Part shown: positions 6,495-14,450 of the stretch, piece by piece
Layout of the letters: each line of letters opens with the position of its first letter
Position numbering within the stretch: the first letter of the stretch is position 1
NCBI GenBank assembly: GCA_018434685.1
Contig: JAHDOV010000041.1
Location: forward strand, 1-38,673
DNA length: 38,673 nt
DNA from: Deltaproteobacteria bacterium
GTDB taxonomy: Bacteria; Desulfobacterota; Desulfomonilia; UBA1062
Reading direction: 5' to 3'
Made by a program: the position numbers and the translations under genes
The notes under the pieces: model-generated
The model's database searches: none
Seen by the model: only the letters and a program-made list of their open reading frames with translations
Told to the model about the DNA's origin: nothing

Positions 6495-7946
6495 TTAGTC
6501 CGGACCGAGGGAAATATTATATTTCTTCATCTTCTTGTACAACAGTGTGCGGTGAATACCCAGCATCTTTGCTGCCTGCGATTTGCTGCTGGATTGTTTC
6601 AGTGCCTGGATAATGGCCTTTCTCTCGGCTTTTGATTGCTCCTCTTTCAGGTATGAGGGGATGGTCACCAAAGGATCTTCCTGTTTATGGCGTAGATAAA
6701 ACGGGAGATCCCTCAACTGGATGACCTCCCCTTCCAGAGAAGACAGGGTCCTTTCAAGGACATTGACCAGTTCCCTGACATTCCCCGGCCAATCATAATT
6801 CATCAAGGCCTGTTCGGCCTCCTTTTCCATTGTTATATCCGAGCAGTCAGATTCATCCGTAATCTGTTTCAGCAAATGCTGAGCAAGGGGGATGATGTCC
6901 TCCTTGCGTTTTCGAAGGGGCGGTATGTGCAGGTGGATTACATTCAGGCGGTAAAAGAGATCCTTGCGGAATCTGTCTTCTGCAACCATTTCTTCCAGAT
7001 TCTGGTTCGTGGCAGAAATAAGACGAAAATCAGATCGAATCATTGTGTTGCCACCTATTCGTTCAAGCTCCTTCTCTTCGAGGACCCGCATAATCTTTGG
7101 CTGCATTGCCAAGGGCATATCCCCTATTTCGTCGAGGAACATGGTTCCTTTATGCGCGAGCTCGAATTTGCCCGCTTTGCCCTTTGAGCCCGCACCGGTG
7201 AAGGCTCCTTTCTCATATCCGAAAAGTTCTGATTCGAGCAGATCTTTGGGTATGGCCGAACAGTTGATCCGGACAAAGGGATGAATTCTGCGGGTAGATG
7301 CCTGATGGATAGCCTGGGCAAAGAGTTCTTTCCCGGTTCCGCTTTCTCCTGTAATCAAAACCGGATATTTGTTGGCAGTGGCTTTGAGCGATTCATCTTT
7401 TAATCTTTCAATTTCTTTACTTACCCCTATGATGCTGTCAAAGGTGTATCGGGTGGAGCGTAACGCCAGGAGCTCCTGCTCGTAGAGTTTTACCTTGGAT
7501 TCCAGGAAACAGAGCTTTTTGGCCAGGTTTTCAAGGTCCTTGACATCTGTAAACATCACATGTCCGAACACGGCAATTACTTTGTCATTTTCAGTTATAG
7601 GGATCCGCTGTACGATTATATCCTGCCCCTTGATCCTTTGTATCTGATTAATCTCGGGCACTCCTGTTTTTCCAACGACGTGCATGCGGGTATTTTCAAC
7701 AACTTCAGTACAGTGTTTTCCGATCTGCTCCTTGGAATCAACCCCCAGAAACTGGCCATAGGGCTTGTTGAAATGAGTAATGAAACCGCTGGGGTCGGTC
7801 ACCATAATGCCGTTGAGCACATTATCAATGACAAGGTTCAACATCTCAAGGTGGTTGAGATAAGCGGAGGGTACATATACACCCTTCTTTTTCTCCTTTG
7901 ATGATCCAGTACATGTCGAGAAATTCAGGGATTGGTTCTCAGTCAT
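6495..7946 (-). CDS. Sigma-54-dependent transcriptional activator with PAS sensor
   Basis: Enhancer-binding protein of 483 residues with three parts. An N-terminal PAS domain (about 33-135, with NGIMVTDPSGFITHFN) senses a signal and is followed by a short coiled linker. The AAA+ domain (about 170-400) has Walker A GESGTGKE at 200-207, the sigma-54-contacting GAFTGA loop at 247-252, Walker B TMFLDE at 268-273 and NVRELVNVLER near 389-399. A Fis-type helix-turn-helix lies at about 440-475. There is no response-regulator receiver, so it probably reads a small ligand or redox signal directly rather than a phosphorelay. It lies between the maoC operon and the TRAP operon, both of which carry sigma-54 promoter-like sequences facing away from it, so these two operons are the likely targets. 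Confidence 0.95.
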   Translation of the reverse strand: MTENQSLNFSTCTGSSKEKKKGVYVPSAYLNHLEMLNLVIDNVLNGIMVTDPSGFITHFNKPYGQFLGVDSKEQIGKHCTEVVENTRMHVVGKTGVPEINQIQRIKGQDIIVQRIPITENDKVIAVFGHVMFTDVKDLENLAKKLCFLESKVKLYEQELLALRSTRYTFDSIIGVSKEIERLKDESLKATANKYPVLITGESGTGKELFAQAIHQASTRRIHPFVRINCSAIPKDLLESELFGYEKGAFTGAGSKGKAGKFELAHKGTMFLDEIGDMPLAMQPKIMRVLEEKELERIGGNTMIRSDFRLISATNQNLEEMVAEDRFRKDLFYRLNVIHLHIPPLRKRKEDIIPLAQHLLKQITDESDCSDITMEKEAEQALMNYDWPGNVRELVNVLERTLSSLEGEVIQLRDLPFYLRHKQEDPLVTIPSYLKEEQSKAERKAIIQALKQSSSKSQAAKMLGIHRTLLYKKMKKYNISLGPD

Positions 7947-8067
7947 TCTGTACCCGCCCGTATCATTCTGTCTACATGTCTCACAGATGATACAGGTTTT
8001 TATACCAATGAGCTCTGCTAATGTCTAGATAAATTAATCCTCAACTTTCACAAATCAGCTTTTTCAG

Positions 8068-8099
8068 TTAAGATAAGCTTCTTTGTAAGATCTTAAGAT
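8068..8099. promoter_or_regulatory. Candidate activator-binding repeats
   Basis: TTAAGAT occurs at 8068-8074, and ATCTTAAGAT, a perfect 10-bp palindrome, at 8090-8099, overlapping a second palindrome TAAGATCTTA. They lie 16-48 bases upstream of the -24 element, closer than usual for sigma-54 enhancers, but are the only dyads in the region. Assignment to the adjacent regulator is inference. Confidence 0.35.
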
Positions 8100-8114
8100 T
8101 GTCTGCTCTGTTTT

Positions 8115-8129
8115 TGGTCTGAAACTTGC
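8115..8129 (+). promoter_or_regulatory. Sigma-54 promoter of the TRAP transporter operon
   Basis: TGGTCTGAAACTTGC has the invariant GG (8116-8117) and GC (8128-8129) at exact -24/-12 spacing and a full TTGC -12 box. Transcription would begin near 8140. Confidence 0.6.
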
Positions 8130-8265
8130 TTTTATTTATTCATGACAACCGGTTAGGGAGTCGGGCCAATTACTCTGCATGTTTGACTGATTGATTTTAT
8201 TGTTAATACAGAAAGAGGTGATCTCAAGAACGTTTCATTTCAAAATACAAAAGGAGGAATATGAA

Positions 8266-9363
8266 ATGGGGAAAAAAAGTGTATTGATCATCATGGTACT
8301 ATCACTACTGTTCTGTTTGACTGCAGGAATAATACCTGCAAATGCCGCAAGTGAGAAAGTTATAAAATGGAAGATGACTTCCACGTGGCCGCCGTCGATT
8401 TCCCTGATCGAAGCTGATCAGGCATTTGTGAAAGCTGCTAATCAGATATGCAAAGGACGTCTGGATATCAAGTTCTTTACCGGCGGAACACTGATGCCAT
8501 CCTATGAGGTTTTTGATGCCGTGGGCAAGGGTACGATAGAGGCATCAGGCGACTGGCCCAATTACTGGGCCGGGAAAGACTCCGTATTTGATACACTCGG
8601 GTCTTATCCGATGGGTCTGACTCCCATAGACTACCTTCTGTGGATCTACCAGGGCGGCGGCCAGGCCATTTATGATGAGGCATACGGAAAATTCGGGATA
8701 GTCTACCTCGTTACAGGCGTCACCCCCATGGAGTGCGGCCTCAGGAGCAACAAACCCATTAAAACCCTCGAGGACCTCAAGGGCATGAAGATACGCATGT
8801 CCGGGCAGACCCAGGGCAAGCTCCTGAAAGACCTCGGTGCGGCACAGGTTGCAATGTCTGGCCAGGAGATCTATCAGGCTCTTCAGAAAGGCGTTATAGA
8901 TGCAGCTGAATTTTCCAGTCCCTCATCAGACTGGAGGATGGGCTTTGGTGAAGTGACAAAATACTGGGCCGTGCCCGGATGGCATCAGCCCGCATCTGTT
9001 ATGGGTGTCATGATCAACAAAAAAGCATGGGACGATCTTGGCCCTGACCTTCAGGAAGACCTCAGATATGCCGCCAAGGCCGCGGCCATGGAATTTACCA
9101 CAAAACAGTATTATGACTCCATTGAGTTTACACAGAAATTCATTGACAAGGGTATCCAGATCACAACGTATGATCCCTCGGTGCTCGACACCATTGAACA
9201 GCTGACGAACAAGCATACCGCGGAATCAGCAAAGGCCAATCCTCTCTTCAAGAAATCTATCGAGTCACAGATAAAGTTCAGAAAGGCATTCTCACAGTGG
9301 CGGACTATGGAGGGTGAATTCAAATTCGGTTTTAACCCGAAAACCTATCCCGACATAGAATAA
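8266..9363 (+). CDS. TRAP transporter substrate-binding protein (DctP/TakP-like)
   Basis: Periplasmic receptor that captures an organic acid and hands it to the TRAP membrane subunits. The 365-residue protein starts with a Sec signal peptide (MGKKSVLIIMVLSLLFC through PANA), then KWKMTSTWPPS. It has the DLKGMKIRMSG region bearing the conserved carboxylate-binding arginine, and SSPSSDWRMGFGEVTKYW/PGWHQP, which resembles the 2-oxoacid-binding TakP subgroup. The start at 8266 is preferred over in-frame 8191 because AAGGAGGAA lies just before it and the signal peptide begins there. It is first in an operon with dctQ and dctM, separated from them by a hairpin that would favour binding-protein excess. 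The ligand is probably a 2-oxo or 2-hydroxy monocarboxylate, inferred from the subgroup and the neighbouring dehydrogenase. Confidence 0.93.
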   Translation: MGKKSVLIIMVLSLLFCLTAGIIPANAASEKVIKWKMTSTWPPSISLIEADQAFVKAANQICKGRLDIKFFTGGTLMPSYEVFDAVGKGTIEASGDWPNYWAGKDSVFDTLGSYPMGLTPIDYLLWIYQGGGQAIYDEAYGKFGIVYLVTGVTPMECGLRSNKPIKTLEDLKGMKIRMSGQTQGKLLKDLGAAQVAMSGQEIYQALQKGVIDAAEFSSPSSDWRMGFGEVTKYWAVPGWHQPASVMGVMINKKAWDDLGPDLQEDLRYAAKAAAMEFTTKQYYDSIEFTQKFIDKGIQITTYDPSVLDTIEQLTNKHTAESAKANPLFKKSIESQIKFRKAFSQWRTMEGEFKFGFNPKTYPDIE

Positions 9364-9393
9364 TAGACATACACACCTGATAATTACAATGCG

Positions 9394-9427
9394 GCGTAGG
9401 GGTCATCAAAAAGGCCCCTGCGCTTTT
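9394..9427 (+). terminator. Attenuator-like hairpin between TRAP genes
   Basis: GCGTAGGGGTC pairs with GGCCCCTGCGC (11 bp, two G-U pairs) around an A-rich 8-base loop and is followed by TTTT. Its place between the binding-protein gene and the membrane subunits suggests partial termination that lowers expression of the latter. Confidence 0.6.
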
Positions 9428-9556
9428 CCTGAGACTTTCAGGCTTGCACATCTCAAGAGAATGAATAGAGAGATATCCGGAAACATCGACGATATCCCAC
9501 AGGCAAGGCACCTAAAGGATGTGTTTTTTTAACGGCACATACAGGAGGGATAAAAC

Positions 9557-10057
9557 GTGAAGAAATTTGTCAAATTCCTTGATTCAATAAACGACTGGAC
9601 CGGCAAAATTTTCTGCTGGCTGGTAGTTCCACTCGTACTCCTTACGGTGATGGAGGTTATTCTGAGACGATTCCTGGGCTCTCCAACCATATGGAGCTTT
9701 GAGGTGCTCAAGCAGATATATGCACTCCATTTTATGATAGTGGCTGGCTTTGGTCTCCTGTACGGATCTCATGTTTCCGTTGATATCTTCACCATGATGC
9801 TCTCGAAAAGGGCCAGGGCAATACTGGAGTTAGTATCCTATCTGCTTTTTTTCTTCCCGTTTTGTGGCATATGCATCTGGCAGGGCTATCTTTTTGCCTC
9901 ACGATCCTGGGCAATGAAAGAGACTTCATGGAGCGTATTCGCTCCGCCGCTGTATCCTATAAAAACCGTGATTGTTGTCACCTTTGTTCTTCTTGCGCTC
10001 CAGGGGATATCCGAATGCATTAAACGAGTCTATATCATCAAGGGGGAGGAGTTATGA
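9557..10057 (+). CDS. TRAP transporter small membrane subunit (DctQ)
   Basis: A 166-residue inner-membrane protein with four hydrophobic segments (about residues 16-35, 50-70, 90-110 and 130-150), the usual DctQ layout, and the family motif in LLTVMEVILRRFLGSPTIW. It partners the large subunit and is needed for sodium-driven import with the binding protein. The start is GTG at 9557, set by AGGAGGG nine or so bases upstream. Its stop overlaps the dctM start in ATGA, so the two are translationally coupled. Confidence 0.92.
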   Translation: MKKFVKFLDSINDWTGKIFCWLVVPLVLLTVMEVILRRFLGSPTIWSFEVLKQIYALHFMIVAGFGLLYGSHVSVDIFTMMLSKRARAILELVSYLLFFFPFCGICIWQGYLFASRSWAMKETSWSVFAPPLYPIKTVIVVTFVLLALQGISECIKRVYIIKGEEL

Positions 10058-11385
10058 TAGATCTGAGTCCTGAAATTCTCACTGTTCTCATGTTCGGAGG
10101 GCTCTTGATCGGGCTGTTTATGGGCCATCCCCTTGCCTTTGTACTTGGCGGCCTGGCAGTTATATTCGGTTATATCGGCTGGGGTCCATCGGTCTTTTAT
10201 ATGTTCATGAACCGCATATGGGGTACCATGGACAACTATGTTCTTTTAGCCATCCCGTTATTTATCTTTATGGCCCAGTTTCTCGACCGCTCGGGTGTTG
10301 CCAATGAACTATTCAAGGCATTGCGCTATCTCCTGGGCCAGACTAAAGGCGGCATTGCATTGACTGTTGTTGTGGTCTCATCAATTTTTGCAGCCTGTAC
10401 CGGTATAATTGGCGCCTCTGTTGTTACCATGGGCCTGCTTGCCCTGCCCATGATGAGAAAATACGGTTATGACGAGAAACTGTCCTATGGTGCCATCTGT
10501 GCAGGAGGAACGCTGGGCATACTTATCCCTCCCAGCATCATGCTGGTCGTGATGGCCAGCGAGGCAACACTCTCCGTAGGGAAACTGTTTGCCGGTGCTG
10601 TTCTCCCAGGCGTTCTCCTTTCTGTTCTGTACCTGATATATGTCTATATCAGATGCCATATCAATCCAAATCTCGGTCCTCCAATCAGCAGGGAGGAGCG
10701 TGCAGCAGTAACCTCCAAAGAAATAATGTGGATGGTTTTAAAGTCGCTGGTCCCGCCCCTGATACTCATACTGGGTGTCCTGGGGTCCATATTCTTCGGG
10801 ATAGCAACCCCGACAGAGGCTTCAGGAGTCGGTGCGTTTCTCGCCTTTCTGATGGTTATCGGATATGGAAAGTTTACTTGGCAGGGACTTTACCAGGCGG
10901 CAATACAGACAGCGAAAACCAACACCATGGTGATTATCATCCTCTGCGGTGCGACCTGCTTTACCGGTGTTTTTCTCGGGATCGGCGGAGGGGATGTCGT
11001 TACAAACTTTGTCACAGGCCTCGGTATGGGAAAATGGGGCACCTTCTGGATTATGATGCTTATAGTGTTCCTCCTGGGAATGTTTATCGACTGGATAGGA
11101 ATTGTGCTGATCTGCTTCCCCTTGTTCCTCCCTATAGCCAAGAACCTCGGCTTTGATCCTGTCTGGTTTGTAATTATGATGGCTGTCAACCTTCAGGCAT
11201 CGTTTTTGACACCCCCATTCGGCTATGCCCTCTTCTACATCAAAGGGGTCGATCCGGATCGTATCGATATCAAAAAGGTCTATCTGGGAATCATTCCGTT
11301 TGTTGGCCTCATGCTCATTGGCCTGGCAATATGTGCATATTTCCCTCAGGCCGTCATGTGGCTTCCTTCTTTAATCATAGATTAA
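10054..11385 (+). CDS. TRAP transporter large membrane subunit (DctM)
   Basis: The 443-residue transport channel of the TRAP system, with about a dozen hydrophobic segments. Family landmarks include GLFMGHPLAFVLGGLA near the N-terminus, the GIIGASVVTMGLLALPMM segment, GTLGILIPPSIMLVV, FFGIATPTEASGVGAF and the late LQASFLTPPFGYALFY. Length matches separate DctM subunits, not a Q-M fusion. It starts inside the dctQ stop (4-base overlap). It imports the substrate delivered by the upstream binding protein, coupled to an ion gradient. Confidence 0.95.
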   Translation: MIDLSPEILTVLMFGGLLIGLFMGHPLAFVLGGLAVIFGYIGWGPSVFYMFMNRIWGTMDNYVLLAIPLFIFMAQFLDRSGVANELFKALRYLLGQTKGGIALTVVVVSSIFAACTGIIGASVVTMGLLALPMMRKYGYDEKLSYGAICAGGTLGILIPPSIMLVVMASEATLSVGKLFAGAVLPGVLLSVLYLIYVYIRCHINPNLGPPISREERAAVTSKEIMWMVLKSLVPPLILILGVLGSIFFGIATPTEASGVGAFLAFLMVIGYGKFTWQGLYQAAIQTAKTNTMVIIILCGATCFTGVFLGIGGGDVVTNFVTGLGMGKWGTFWIMMLIVFLLGMFIDWIGIVLICFPLFLPIAKNLGFDPVWFVIMMAVNLQASFLTPPFGYALFYIKGVDPDRIDIKKVYLGIIPFVGLMLIGLAICAYFPQAVMWLPSLIID

Positions 11386-11404
11386 TGAATGCGGTGGTGA
11401 AGAC

Positions 11405-12649
11405 ATGAGAATAATGGGACTCAAGAAGCCGATGATCTTATTGGCGATCATGCTGATCGGCTCTGGCCTGATGGAGGGAACTGCCGGGGCGGAAGAGCCG
11501 TATAATCTGGGAGTTGCCCTGGCCTTGTCAGGCCCTGGTGCTCTCTACAGTATGGATGGCGCAAAGGCCATCGAGTTGGCTGTTGATGAGATAAATGCAC
11601 AGGGGGGCATGCTTGGGAAACACCCGATAAAACTCTTTGTGAGGGATACGCTCACCAGACCGGATGCAGCTGAGCGAAAAGCAAGGGAACTGATTCTGGA
11701 TGACAACGTGCGGTGCATACTCGGGACATATTCCAGCGCATGTGCCATTGCCATAAAACCGGTGTGCAGGGAGCACAAGGTTCTCCATATCGCTGCCATC
11801 AGCAATTCTGAGAATATAACGAAAACCAATTTCAGCCCCTACACATTCTCGGTGGTTCCAAACACCTATATGCAGGCAAAGGCTGTGGCATTGGGCATAG
11901 CCAAGCTGTCAAAGGAAAAACAATGGGATGAATACGTCACCCTTGCCTCAGATTACGAATGGGGCAGATCCTCACAGTCCATCTTTGTTCAGATTCTCAA
12001 GCAGACAGCCCCTCACCTGAAGTTGAAGAATGCGTTTTGGCCGACTCTCGGGGAAACAGAATTCTATCCGTACATCAGGAAGATATCGATTGAGAAACCA
12101 GACTTTGTTTATGGCTCTCTTGCCTCGAAAGACAACGAACTGTGGATAAACCAGGCCAAGACATTCGGCTTCTTCGAACTCTTTCCATACCAAGGTTCAC
12201 TTATCAGTGTCTCGGAACTCATTGCACAGGGGGATATGCTTCCGCGCGGTGTGATCGGAGTATGCCGTGCACCTTTTTTTGCCCACATGGATGAGCCGAT
12301 GATGAGCAACTTCGTCAAGAATTATAAGGGCAGATACGGACAGTATCCCTCTGATTGGGCGGTCATGGAATATGACGCAGTCTATGCACTTAAACAGGGA
12401 ATCGAACAGGCTGGAAATATTGACAGCGAGAAGGTAAAGGATGCAATGAGCGGCTTGACGATAAAGACTACCAGAGGCCAGCTCTCTTTCCGGAAGATTG
12501 ACAATCAGCTCAACTGCCCCTCCTATATCGGTATGGTTGACAAAAGCCCTGATTATCCTTTCCCCATCTATAAGGATCTGATCATTATCAGAGGTGAAGA
12601 TTCCTGGCGCAGTGAAACAGAGATTCAAGCATCCAGGGATATAAAATAA
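11405..12649 (+). CDS. ABC-type branched-chain amino acid/amide-like periplasmic binding protein, orphan
   Basis: A 414-residue type I periplasmic binding protein of the LivJ/AmiC-like family. It has a signal peptide (hydrophobic stretch ending GTAGA), then YNLGVALALSGPGALYSMDGAKAIELAVDEINAQGG, the standard N-terminal signature, and DYEWGRS in the middle. No LivHMGF permease or ATPase gene is nearby. It follows dctM by 19 bases and precedes a terminator, so it is expressed with the TRAP transporter although it belongs to another transporter class. It may serve a remote ABC permease or act as a ligand receptor. The ribosome binding site is weak (GGTGGTGAAG), and M4 is a possible alternative start. 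Confidence 0.88.
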   Translation: MRIMGLKKPMILLAIMLIGSGLMEGTAGAEEPYNLGVALALSGPGALYSMDGAKAIELAVDEINAQGGMLGKHPIKLFVRDTLTRPDAAERKARELILDDNVRCILGTYSSACAIAIKPVCREHKVLHIAAISNSENITKTNFSPYTFSVVPNTYMQAKAVALGIAKLSKEKQWDEYVTLASDYEWGRSSQSIFVQILKQTAPHLKLKNAFWPTLGETEFYPYIRKISIEKPDFVYGSLASKDNELWINQAKTFGFFELFPYQGSLISVSELIAQGDMLPRGVIGVCRAPFFAHMDEPMMSNFVKNYKGRYGQYPSDWAVMEYDAVYALKQGIEQAGNIDSEKVKDAMSGLTIKTTRGQLSFRKIDNQLNCPSYIGMVDKSPDYPFPIYKDLIIIRGEDSWRSETEIQASRDIK

Positions 12650-12691
12650 ATATGGCTGAGAACCTCTCCTCTTAGTATGTATCCTACTTTC

Positions 12692-12724
12692 AAAGCAGGG
12701 TCACACTTGGCCCTGCTTTTTTTT
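12692..12724 (+). terminator. Rho-independent terminator of the TRAP operon
   Basis: AAAGCAGGG and CCCTGCTTT form a 9-bp stem around a 10-base loop, followed by an uninterrupted T tract, 43 bases after the orphan binding-protein gene. Confidence 0.85.
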
Positions 12725-12741
12725 CATATGAGTCGTTTGTA

Positions 12742-12750
12742 TGATATAAT
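12742..12750 (+). promoter_or_regulatory. Extended -10 promoter of the FAD dehydrogenase
   Basis: TGATATAAT is a perfect -10 with the TGn extension; the -35 position (12722-12727, TTTCAT) is poor. The ATG begins 10 bases after the -10, so the transcript would have only about 4 leader bases. Confidence 0.5.
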
Positions 12751-12760
12751 CGGATGAGAA

Positions 12761-14392
12761 ATGGTTGCTGTCAAGGATTCACCTACAAACAGGATACCCC
12801 TCCTGGAGGTGCTCACTCCTGGTGAATACGAGCGCATTGATCGATTCTGTGCTCAGCTCACTGACAGGGATCCCACTGCAGGGCTCTCATTCTTCCTTGA
12901 GAAGGTATTCTCAGTGCGACTGGAGCTGGACGAGGATATCATAAGCGGCTACATTGCAGACAGTTCCAACCTCCCCGGCCATGCCGATGCTGTGGCAAGA
13001 CCGGGTTCCGAGCGTGATTATGCCGTGATATCGAGGGCATGTTTTTCGGCCGGAATCCCCTTCACCATCTCGGCCGGCAGGTCAAACTTGACAGGCAGTG
13101 CAACACCGGAAAGCGGGCTGGTCATTTCCCTGGAAAATATGAAGACCCCTGAAGTGAGGGTGGATGAGGCTTCTCTGCTTGTACGGTCTCCTGTCGGGAT
13201 TATTCTCGAAGATCTCCGCAGGGAAATACTCAAGCAGACAGGAGACAAACTTATATTTCCGGTTGATCCCACAAGCCGCACCGACGCTATGGTAGGAGGC
13301 GCTATCGCATGCAACGCATCGGGGTTTACACCTGGAGAGATCGGTGCCATGAGACCCTGGGTGGAAGCAATAGACTTAATCCTGCCGAACGGGTTAAAGA
13401 TCAGCGCCGACAGGGGGGCGTATGCTTCCAGTAACGGAAGATTTATCCTTTTGCATGGAGATACTGAAACAGTGTTCTCTGCGCCTCGATACAGGCGTCC
13501 TGCAATAAAAAATGCCAGCGGACCCTATTCATCCCCTTATGGAGAGATGGATTTCATCGATCTTATTGTTGGCAGTGAAGGGCTCTTCGGCACTGTTACG
13601 GCATGCAGCCTGAAGCTTCAGAAAAGACCGTCCGATTATCTTGATCTGTTCTTCTCTCTTCCCGGGGAGAAGAATGCCCTCGAGTTGCTTGACTATCTCA
13701 TGAAAAGGTTTTCAGGTGATGTCAGTTCCCTGTCTGCCCTCGAATATTTCGGGGTCAATTGCCGGAACTATATGGATCATGTACAAAAACTGTTTGTCGG
13801 GAACAATCAGGTAGGAGTGTATATACAGATACCGCTTTTTGAGAATTCCTTCGACGATGCGGCGCAAGAGTGGTTCGAGATCCTTATGGATGCCCATTGT
13901 GAAATAGACGAGCATGCGATAAAGATCATGACCACTGACCGTGACCGTCTGGTATTCCTGCAGGCCCGACACTCCATGCCGGCAAACTCTCTCGAAGTTG
14001 TTCTCAGACGCGGCACCTATACCATCATGACAGATACCGTCGTTCCCAGGCAGAGATTCGAGGAATTTCTCGAATATACACACAGCCTTCTCAAATCAGA
14101 GGGCCTGGATTACCTTTCGTTCGGTCATCTCGGGGACAGCCACCTCCACTTTATGATTCTCCCGGAAAAGAGTCAGCTTGTCCGTGCCACCCGAGTCTAT
14201 GAGATGATTGTTGAGGAATCGGCTCGCCTCGGCGGGGTCTATTCGGGTGAGCACGGCACCGGAAAACGCAAAAGAGATGATTTTCTAAAATGCTACGGCA
14301 GAGATGCGGTTGAACAGGTCCGGTTGGCAAAAAAGGCTGTCGACCCGGAGTTCCTGCTGAATAGAGGAAATGTTATTGTGTATCAAGGTTGA
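12761..14392 (+). CDS. FAD-linked D-2-hydroxyacid dehydrogenase (GlcD/D-lactate dehydrogenase-like)
   Basis: A 543-residue flavoprotein of the VAO/PCMH family that oxidises a 2-hydroxyacid such as D-lactate or glycolate and passes electrons on. The FAD-binding domain spans about 75-290, with RPGSERDY, SAGRSNLTG, FPVDPTSRTDAMVGGAIACNA-type sequence near 166-186 and GSEGLFGTVT. The C-terminal FAD-oxidase domain carries FGHLGDSHLHF at 454-464, which holds metal/substrate histidines, and the signature SGEHGTGKRKRDDF at 495-508. There is no iron-sulfur domain fused and no glcF-type partner next door. It sits right after the TRAP operon terminator with its own promoter, which suggests the imported acid or its product as substrate. 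Exact substrate unknown. Confidence 0.88.
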   Translation: MVAVKDSPTNRIPLLEVLTPGEYERIDRFCAQLTDRDPTAGLSFFLEKVFSVRLELDEDIISGYIADSSNLPGHADAVARPGSERDYAVISRACFSAGIPFTISAGRSNLTGSATPESGLVISLENMKTPEVRVDEASLLVRSPVGIILEDLRREILKQTGDKLIFPVDPTSRTDAMVGGAIACNASGFTPGEIGAMRPWVEAIDLILPNGLKISADRGAYASSNGRFILLHGDTETVFSAPRYRRPAIKNASGPYSSPYGEMDFIDLIVGSEGLFGTVTACSLKLQKRPSDYLDLFFSLPGEKNALELLDYLMKRFSGDVSSLSALEYFGVNCRNYMDHVQKLFVGNNQVGVYIQIPLFENSFDDAAQEWFEILMDAHCEIDEHAIKIMTTDRDRLVFLQARHSMPANSLEVVLRRGTYTIMTDTVVPRQRFEEFLEYTHSLLKSEGLDYLSFGHLGDSHLHFMILPEKSQLVRATRVYEMIVEESARLGGVYSGEHGTGKRKRDDFLKCYGRDAVEQVRLAKKAVDPEFLLNRGNVIVYQG

Positions 14393-14405
14393 TACACAAT
14401 AACAT
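14370..14405. repeat. 36-bp palindrome over the dehydrogenase stop codon
   Basis: Arms of 17 bases, perfectly complementary, flank a GG centre: 14370-14386 pairs with 14389-14405. The TGA stop (14390-14392) is inside the right arm. It lies between convergent genes. The stem is AT-rich without a following T tract, so it is not a standard terminator; a 3' protective hairpin or protein site are the alternatives. Confidence 0.85.
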
Positions 14406-14450
14406 CCAAGGGATTGTCCTCGAGCCCCGGGGCCTGATTCGGTGTCTTCC

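Larger units (their letters stand above)
7947..8265. other. Divergent control region between the activator and TRAP operon
   Basis: AT-rich 319 bp holding a good sigma-54 promoter for the TRAP operon (8115-8129) and, just upstream, clustered TTAAGAT elements (8068-8074 and 8090-8099). The long leader (about 125 bases) before the dctP start contains no obvious coding frame or riboswitch-like fold that I can recognise. Confidence 0.5.

Noticed and set aside
14370-14405. Standard Rho-independent terminator
   Set aside because: The stem is AT-rich and neither side is followed by a T tract; the length and perfection of the dyad are also atypical.
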